Assembly: GCA_024689605.1 (NCBI GenBank)
Contig: JAILDD010000005.1
Location: forward strand, 1-6,630
DNA: 6,630 nucleotides
Reading direction: 5' to 3'
Source of the DNA: Lachnospiraceae bacterium
Lineage (GTDB): Bacteria; Bacillota_A; Clostridia; Lachnospirales; Lachnospiraceae
The notes below the pieces were generated by a model. That model had not been told where the DNA came from, ran no database searches, and worked only from the letters and a program-made list of their open reading frames with translations. Shown in pieces: positions 1 through 5,700 of this stretch; position 1 is the first letter of the stretch; each line of letters opens with the position of its first letter. Both the position numbers and the translations under genes were made by a program.

Positions 1-627
1 TACTCTTACATTTACATATCCGCCGAATTTGATCTCCTTAGCATACTCGGGACGGCGAAGCTCGAAAGGATTGCCGTTCTCAAGCCAGTTATCGGGAACC
101 TCTACCTGATAACCATCCCTGATCTGCTGCTTGAACATACCATATCTGTAACGGATACCGCAGCCATATGCGGGATAGCCAAGTGTTGCAAGTGAATCAA
201 GGAAGCAGGCAGCCAGTCTTCCCAGACCACCGTTACCGAGAGCTGCATCCGGCTCCTGATCTTCGATGACATCTATATCAAGTCCCAGCTCCTCAAGTGC
301 TTCCTTAACAGCCTTGTAAGCCTTCATATTTATCATGATGTTACCCATGGCACGTCCCATAAGGAACTCCATGGACAGATAGTAAACGGTCTTGGGATCC
401 TTTTTCTCATACTGCTTCTGAGTCTCAAGCCACATATCAATAACCTGATCCTTAATGGCATATGAAACCGCCTGGAAGATCTGCTGCATTGTAGCCTCTT
501 CAAGGGTCTTGCGGTAAAGAGTCTTTATATTGTAAAGCACACTCCTTTTAAACAACTCCTTATCAAAGGAATCCCTTATAGTTGCCCCTGATGAGGATGT
601 TACTGCGGTAGTTTTTTTAGCTGCCAT
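1..627 (-). CDS. glgP: Glycogen/starch/maltodextrin phosphorylase, N-terminal part (3' end outside window)
   Basis: The product is the N-terminal 209 residues of an alpha-glucan phosphorylase (GT35), which uses phosphate and pyridoxal phosphate to release glucose-1-phosphate from glycogen chain ends in the cytoplasm. The frame is open from ATG at 627-625 to the left window edge. Family hallmarks read directly are YYLSMEFLMGR (82-92), DAALGNGGLGRLAACFLDS (127-145), GIRYRYGMFKQ (157-167) and the WLENGNPFELRR block (181-192). The family is usually about 800 residues, so roughly three quarters, including the PLP lysine and catalytic C-terminal domain, is missing only because of the window edge. 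The start is fixed by a strong Shine-Dalgarno sequence (GGGAGGT, 632-638). A Lys/Ala/Ser/Thr-rich leader of about 15 residues precedes the conserved part. It lies 105 nt downstream of glgB behind its own predicted promoter. Family assignment is very secure; preferred substrate (glycogen or maltodextrin) cannot be read from this part. Confidence 0.96.
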   Translation of the reverse strand, partial: MAAKKTTAVTSSSGATIRDSFDKELFKRSVLYNIKTLYRKTLEEATMQQIFQAVSYAIKDQVIDMWLETQKQYEKKDPKTVYYLSMEFLMGRAMGNIMINMKAYKAVKEALEELGLDIDVIEDQEPDAALGNGGLGRLAACFLDSLATLGYPAYGCGIRYRYGMFKQQIRDGYQVEVPDNWLENGNPFELRRPEYAKEIKFGGYVNVRV

Positions 628-631
628 GATT

Positions 632-638
632 ACCTCCC
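632..638 (-). promoter_or_regulatory. Ribosome binding site of glgP
   Basis: The minus strand reads GGGAGGT four bases upstream of the ATG at 627-625. This is a strong match to the 16S anti-Shine-Dalgarno complement and fixes the glgP start. Confidence 0.85.
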
Positions 639-677
639 TATAGACCTGATGGTCCTTTTTTTTATAATACAATTATA

Positions 678-712
678 AAACAACGCATTCATTATATCAG
701 AATGCGTTGTTT
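678..712 (-). terminator. Perfect 13-bp inverted repeat: weak intrinsic terminator of glgB or operator over the glgP promoter
   Basis: Arms at 678-690 and 700-712 are perfect reverse complements (AAACAACGCATTC / GAATGCGTTGTTT) around a 9-nt loop. It starts 21 nt past the glgB stop. In a read-through glgB transcript it would fold into a 13-bp hairpin followed by UUUUAUAAUU, an interrupted U tract, so it could be a modest terminator. Only 5 of 13 pairs are G-C, which makes it weaker than a typical terminator. Because the -10 box of a strong promoter sits in the loop, an operator role is an equal alternative. A glgP transcript starting near 684 would lack the left arm and could not form the hairpin. 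Confidence 0.55.
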
Positions 713-719
713 ATATCAA
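691..719 (-). promoter_or_regulatory. Near-consensus sigma-A promoter for glgP
   Basis: On the minus strand there is a -35 box TTGATA (719-714, 5 of 6 to TTGACA), a spacer of exactly 17 nt (713-697) and a perfect -10 box TATAAT (696-691). The -10 is preceded by TGA, giving an extended -10 (TGn). The predicted start is near 684, leaving a leader of about 55-60 nt before glgP. The boxes are interleaved with a perfect inverted repeat (678-712): one arm is the spacer, the -10 lies in the loop and the other arm spans the start site. That geometry would suit repression by a dimeric regulator. Promoter quality is seen directly; activity and regulation are inferred. Confidence 0.75.
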
Positions 720-732
720 ATCCGGTATTTGA

Positions 733-2685
733 TCAGTATGAAAACGAATATGCCACTGCTCCGAAAGGCGAAAGCGTAAAGGTTATGGAGTAAGGATGCT
801 TGTCACATTCTCCCTCCTGTGCCTTGATCTCTGCGGACAGCTCATGACCGTTGCCGCCAAATCGCTCCTCATCGGAGTTGAGTACCAGCTTATATTTGCC
901 CTTCTTGGGAACACCTACGCTGTAGCCCTGAAGCTCCATGGGTGTCATATTGAAGACAAATATCAGATTGTTCTTGCCATCCTTTGACTTACGGATAAAG
1001 CTGTAAGTACTGCGATAATTGTCATTGGCATTTACCCACTCAAAGCCTTCCCAGCTGTCATCCAGCTCATAGAGGCATCTGTTTTCCTTATAAAGCTTAA
1101 GCAGCTCTTCGGTAAAATTAAGCATGCCGCGGTTCAGCTTATTCTCAAGAAGGAACCAGTCCAGCTCCCTCTTTTCACTCCACTCCCTCTCCTGGGCGAA
1201 ATCCTGTCCCATAAAGAGAAGCTTCTTGCCGGCATGTCCGAACATATAAGCATAACCCACACGGAGATTTGCATATTTGTCCACCTGATATCCGGGCATC
1301 TTGTTTACCATGGAGCACTTAAGGTGTACTACTTCATCATGAGAAAGGGGAAGAATATACTTCTCCGCACAGTTATAACTCATGGCGAAGGTCATCTTGT
1401 TGTGGTTGTCCTTACGGAAATAAGGATCCAGCTTCATGTACTCGCAGAAATCATGCATCCAGCCCATGTTCCACTTGAAAGTAAAGCCCAGGCCGTCGTC
1501 CTCAGGTCTTGCGGTAACCTTGGGCCATGCGGTAGACTCTTCGGCAATAGTGATCGCACCTATATTAAGATCGCGGATCACGCTGTTCATATGCTTAAAG
1601 AACTCTATGGCATCCAGGTTCTCATTTCCGCCATATTTATTAGCTACCCACTGACCGTCGCGTTTGCCATAGTCGAGGTAAAGCATGGAAGCAACAGCAT
1701 CCACACGGAGACCGTCGATGTGGAACTCACGCAGCCAGTATAATGCGCTTGCTATAAGGAAGTTCCTGACTTCTGTCTTGGAATAGTTGAAGATCTTGGT
1801 GCCCCAGTCAGGATGCTCACCAAGCCTGGTATCAGGATGCTCGAAAAGAGGCTCACCATCGAAATCAGCAAGTCCGAAAGCATCTCTGGGGAAATGTGCG
1901 GGTACCCAGTCAAGGATGACACCTATTCCCATATTGTGAAGCTTATTGATAAGATAAGCAAAATCCTCAGGATTGCCATACCTGGAGGTGGGAGCAAAAT
2001 AGCCGGTCACCTGATATCCCCAGGAACCGTCAAAAGGGTGCTCCATTATTCCCATCAGTTCTATATGAGTGTACTGTGCATGCTCAAAATAATCGCATAT
2101 CCTGTCAGCAAACTCCCTGTATGTATAGAAACCGTCCTCTGTACCATCCGGATGTTTCATCCATGAACCTATATGACACTCATATATGGACATAGGGGAC
2201 TCAAAAGGATTCCTGTCTTTACGCTCAGTCATCCACTTCTCATCCGACCAGCGGATCTTCTTTATATCATATGTTACCGATGTGGTACCGGGACGAAGCT
2301 CTGCAAGATTGGCAAAAGGATCGGCCTTGTAGATGCCCTCACCGTTTGCCGCAGTGATGAAATATTTGTACAGCTCGCCCTCACCGAGTCCCGGGATAAA
2401 GCAGGCATATATACCGCCGTCACCCAGCTTTGTCATGGGATGAGCAGAAGTGTCCCAGTTGTTGAAATTACCTACAACATGAACCTCTCTGGCATGGGGT
2501 GCCCAAACGCCAAAGAAAACACCTTTCTGTCCGTTCTGGGTGCATGGATGCGAACCCAGCTTTTTATATATATCATAGTGAGAACCCTGTCCGAAAACAT
2601 ACTGATCCGCTTCCGATATGAAAACGGGCTCTTCCTGAAGCAAAGGTGCCTTACCCTTATCTGCCTTCTTTTTTGCTGCTGCCAT
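733..2685 (-). CDS. glgB: 1,4-alpha-glucan (glycogen) branching enzyme
   Basis: A complete 650-residue branching enzyme (EC 2.4.1.18) that cleaves an alpha-1,4 chain and reattaches it as an alpha-1,6 branch in cytoplasmic glycogen. Residues about 35-140 form a CBM48/E-set domain (GVWAPHAREVHVVGNFNNW at 59-77). Residues about 160-510 form the GH13 barrel with all conserved regions: I DWVPAHFP (259-266), II GLRVDAV (325-331, nucleophile Asp329), III IAEEST (380-385, acid/base Glu382) and IV PLSHDEVVH (446-454, transition-state Asp450). The remainder is the C-terminal beta domain. FMGQDFAQEREW (491-502) is typical of GlgB and unlike GlgX or alpha-amylase. After VVH the sequence has Leu-Lys-Cys where E. 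coli has Gly-Lys-Lys. The N-terminus is short, lacking the extra N1 domain of the E. coli type, and starts with a Lys/Ala-rich leader. The start is supported by AGGAGG 8 nt upstream. It follows the large TPR gene by 32 nt, implying co-transcription. Confidence 0.97.
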   Translation of the reverse strand: MAAAKKKADKGKAPLLQEEPVFISEADQYVFGQGSHYDIYKKLGSHPCTQNGQKGVFFGVWAPHAREVHVVGNFNNWDTSAHPMTKLGDGGIYACFIPGLGEGELYKYFITAANGEGIYKADPFANLAELRPGTTSVTYDIKKIRWSDEKWMTERKDRNPFESPMSIYECHIGSWMKHPDGTEDGFYTYREFADRICDYFEHAQYTHIELMGIMEHPFDGSWGYQVTGYFAPTSRYGNPEDFAYLINKLHNMGIGVILDWVPAHFPRDAFGLADFDGEPLFEHPDTRLGEHPDWGTKIFNYSKTEVRNFLIASALYWLREFHIDGLRVDAVASMLYLDYGKRDGQWVANKYGGNENLDAIEFFKHMNSVIRDLNIGAITIAEESTAWPKVTARPEDDGLGFTFKWNMGWMHDFCEYMKLDPYFRKDNHNKMTFAMSYNCAEKYILPLSHDEVVHLKCSMVNKMPGYQVDKYANLRVGYAYMFGHAGKKLLFMGQDFAQEREWSEKRELDWFLLENKLNRGMLNFTEELLKLYKENRCLYELDDSWEGFEWVNANDNYRSTYSFIRKSKDGKNNLIFVFNMTPMELQGYSVGVPKKGKYKLVLNSDEERFGGNGHELSAEIKAQEGECDKHPYSITFTLSPFGAVAYSFSY

Positions 2686-2693
2686 AAGAAACT

Positions 2694-2699
2694 CCTCCT
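2694..2699 (-). promoter_or_regulatory. Ribosome binding site of glgB
   Basis: A perfect AGGAGG on the minus strand lies 8 nt upstream of the glgB ATG (2685-2683), inside the 32-nt gap after the upstream gene's stop. The gap has no hairpin or promoter-like boxes, supporting translation from a shared mRNA. Confidence 0.85.
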
Positions 2700-2717
2700 A
2701 AAATAATGTAATCCCCT

Positions 2718-5700
2718 TTATGCGGCGCCGCCTCTTCTGCCCTGGAAATCTCTTTCCCGGAGAATGATCATCGCGTCTTCTTTATCATAACGCTTTCCAC
2801 TTAAAATCTCAAGGAAAGTTGATACCAGGTGGTGGGAAGATCTGTATATCGCTTCATCCACGATCTCTTCGATTTCCGCAAGAGACACAATATGCTCGCC
2901 TATCTGCAGCTCGTCTATACGCTGATGAAGCGCAAGCACCGCTCTTTCTTCGTCTATCTTGTACTCCTTGCAGTATGCATAGTTCTTTGCATATTCGACA
3001 AGGGCCGCATCGGTAAGGGGTGCCATATCTATACGGGCATTGAAATACCCGCCGATCATAGGATACTCACGGATCACGGCATCCATAGCCTTCTTTTCAT
3101 CTATGAGCATGATGACGATTCCGGTATCCGTCTTCTCAAGGACATTCGCTATCTTTTCAAGAGTCTCACGCTTAAGGTCCGAAGCTCCCTCTATGAGCAG
3201 AGCGCCGTTATCAAGCTGAGCCAGTACGCCTGCCACATCCTTTTTATTCATCTTGGCACCGCTGACTCTTGCCACCCTATCCTCACGGAAATTGCCCTCG
3301 ATAAGCTGCAGCTCCCTGAGCAGGGCCTTAGCCAGGCCGCGAAGCTCTTCCTTTTCACCGCCGGTGATTATCACATTGCCCACGTAAGGCGCCAGTGAAA
3401 GATTATCAATGGACACAAGTATCTGGTCGCGCATCTTCTTTGAATAGAAGAAATGCTCAAATATCTCTATCTCTTCCTCGGAGAAATCCGGATCACCGTC
3501 TTCAGGATCATAGACATCATTGATCTCCTCAACAGTTTCCACGCCTATCCTGTCAGCATCATTCTCAAGGGCATCACCTATCTGATCGATCTGGCCGGTG
3601 CTTAAGGATGCGTCTGCATTATCATCCTCCTCAGGATCGTAGCCGTTATCATCTGATCCGGAAGCATCGCTGTCTTCATCTTCAAATTCAGCCTCTTCAG
3701 TATCCTCAGCCCCGGAAGTATCTTCTCCGGAGAATTCTTCCTCCGAATATTCTTCAGAATCTTCATCTCCGGCAGCCTGTTCATCATCATCATCTGACTC
3801 ATCTGTTTCCGGAACATCCGATTCTTCTTCGGAAATATCATATTCCCCGGCTTCGGCCGTATCTTCAGCCGATGTCTCATCATCATTTTCATCTGCCAGA
3901 GCTGCCGCAACCGCCCTTGCGCCGGGGGACAGTTCATCTTCATCGTCTTTTTCTTCCACAGCCTCTTCTATAACATCTGCTGCGGAATCTGCAATATCCG
4001 TAACAGCTTCAGCCGCTGCCACACCCATTTCTGCAGCTGCTGTGCCTATCGCTGCTGCTTCTCCTATCTCAGCTGCCTCAGTCACTGCGCCTGCAGTTCC
4101 CGCTGCCAGCACTCCGGCTGCGGCGGTTTCCGCTGCTGCCTCTCCGGCATCAAGTGCGGTTTCCACCACCGCCTCACCGGCATCTGCCGCCGTCTCAGCC
4201 ATTTCTGCCGCTGCCTTTTCAGCCTGAAGCGCAGCATCTACTTCTTTCCATATGGTAGTACCGTGGGTATCCTGAGGCACACCTTCGGTTTTTTCTTCCT
4301 CCAAAGGTTCTGGCTCTGCGCTCTTTGCAGCTTCCCTGTCAGCCTGAAGCGCAGCATCTACTTCCTTCCATATAGTGGTGCCGTGGGTATCCTGGGATAC
4401 GCCTTCATAGTCACTTTCTTCGGGATCTGCCGGATACTCCTCCTCATATGCAGCCCCGGATTCCGCATCTTCCAGCTCATTTGCGTTCTCAGCCTCATAA
4501 CTTTCATTATCCGATTCAGCTTCAGCATCGTAGTTTTCATTATCCGATTCAGCCTCAGCATCTCCGGCCCCGGCTTCATCAGATCCGTATGTATCAGCAT
4601 CTTCAGCCCTGACTTCTTCGGATTCACTTACTGCTTCTTTTTCAGGGTCCTCGTGTTCTTCCATATACTTATCCAGCGGAACCAGATCAATCCCTGCGGT
4701 AGAATATTTATCTTCAAAAATCCTGTCCGCAACTCCCAAAGGAGGCTCCGGCTCTGTATGACGGGCTATGCTCTCCTTTACCTGCTTTTCAAATTCAGCA
4801 AAAATAGGGCCCGTGCTGTCAAGGATACGCTTTTCAGTATCCAGGCGGATAAGCTCGTCTGCACTATCCTTCCTCACATCCCAGTTCTCAAGCGCCTCTT
4901 CTATAGTAAGCTGACCTGTGATCTGCTTCTCCGTAAGCGCCCTGTCCATATCAAAATTCATCTGGCCATCTTCACCCTGGGTAAAGATGGAAGAGTCTCC
5001 GTATCTTCCTGACGTGCGGAGCACACGGACTGCCGAGCTGCGTCTTGCAGGCTTTTCGATCACTTCAGGCTCTTCATCATGAGCACCCTCGTAAGCATCA
5101 TCTTGAACTTCCTCAGCCGGCACTTCGTTATCGGCATACTCTCCGGTATACTCTCCTGAAGATTCCTCTTCCGCATCTGCTGCCACCGCTTTTTCGCCCA
5201 TTGCAGCACCCGCCACAGCTGCGCCTGCGGCCACACCTACCGGCACTGCCACATATCCGGGATTAAGCCCGGCAGGCGGAACATCTATAACCAGTTCATT
5301 TGTCCTGTCTTCAAAGAAAGTGGGACCTTCAGCTTCTGCATACCGGTCATCCTGATAACCGCCGGTTCCCTGCTGTCCTTCTTCCTGATAGCTGTCTTCT
5401 GCATACGGCTCATTCACATAACCATCATCCTGACAGTCTTCCGCTGCATAACCGTTATCCTGATAACGGTCATCATAGTTTTCATCGCCGTAGCCTTCTT
5501 CAGCATAGCGTCCGTCAGCATATTGATCCTCTGCATAACCGTCTTCAGCATACTGTCCGTCCGCATACCGGTCGTCCTGATATGCCTCCTGCGGGTAACG
5601 CTCATCCTGATAGCCACTGCCATCATATCCTTCCTCCGCATACCGGTCATCCTGATAGCCTTCCCCGTCATAACGCTCATCCGCATATTCTTCCCCACGG

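Noticed and set aside
643..654. Small hairpin GACC-TGAT-GGTC just upstream of the glgP ribosome binding site
   Set aside because: Only four base pairs with a four-base loop; expected by chance and too weak to call a regulatory element.
672..700. Second promoter with TATAAT at 672-677
   Set aside because: With a 17-nt spacer its -35 would be CTGATA, clearly poorer than TTGATA, and it lies downstream of the better promoter. The AT-rich tail of the hairpin explains it as well.
1234..2706. Plus-strand ORFs of 117-177 codons over glgB
   Set aside because: They are antisense to a perfectly conserved GH13 enzyme and show no recognisable domain or start signal.
3951..4238. Ala-rich stretch as a frameshifted or corrupted region
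   Set aside because: The frame continues cleanly into acidic and AAA+-like sequence on both sides and the 11-residue repeats make sense in this frame, so it is genuine low complexity.
4263..5012. 249-codon plus-strand open frame
   Set aside because: It is antisense to the Glu/Asp/Ser-rich part of the large gene. Such codons avoid stops on the opposite strand and give a meaningless Ile/Phe/Leu-rich product. No ribosome binding site or family motif is visible.
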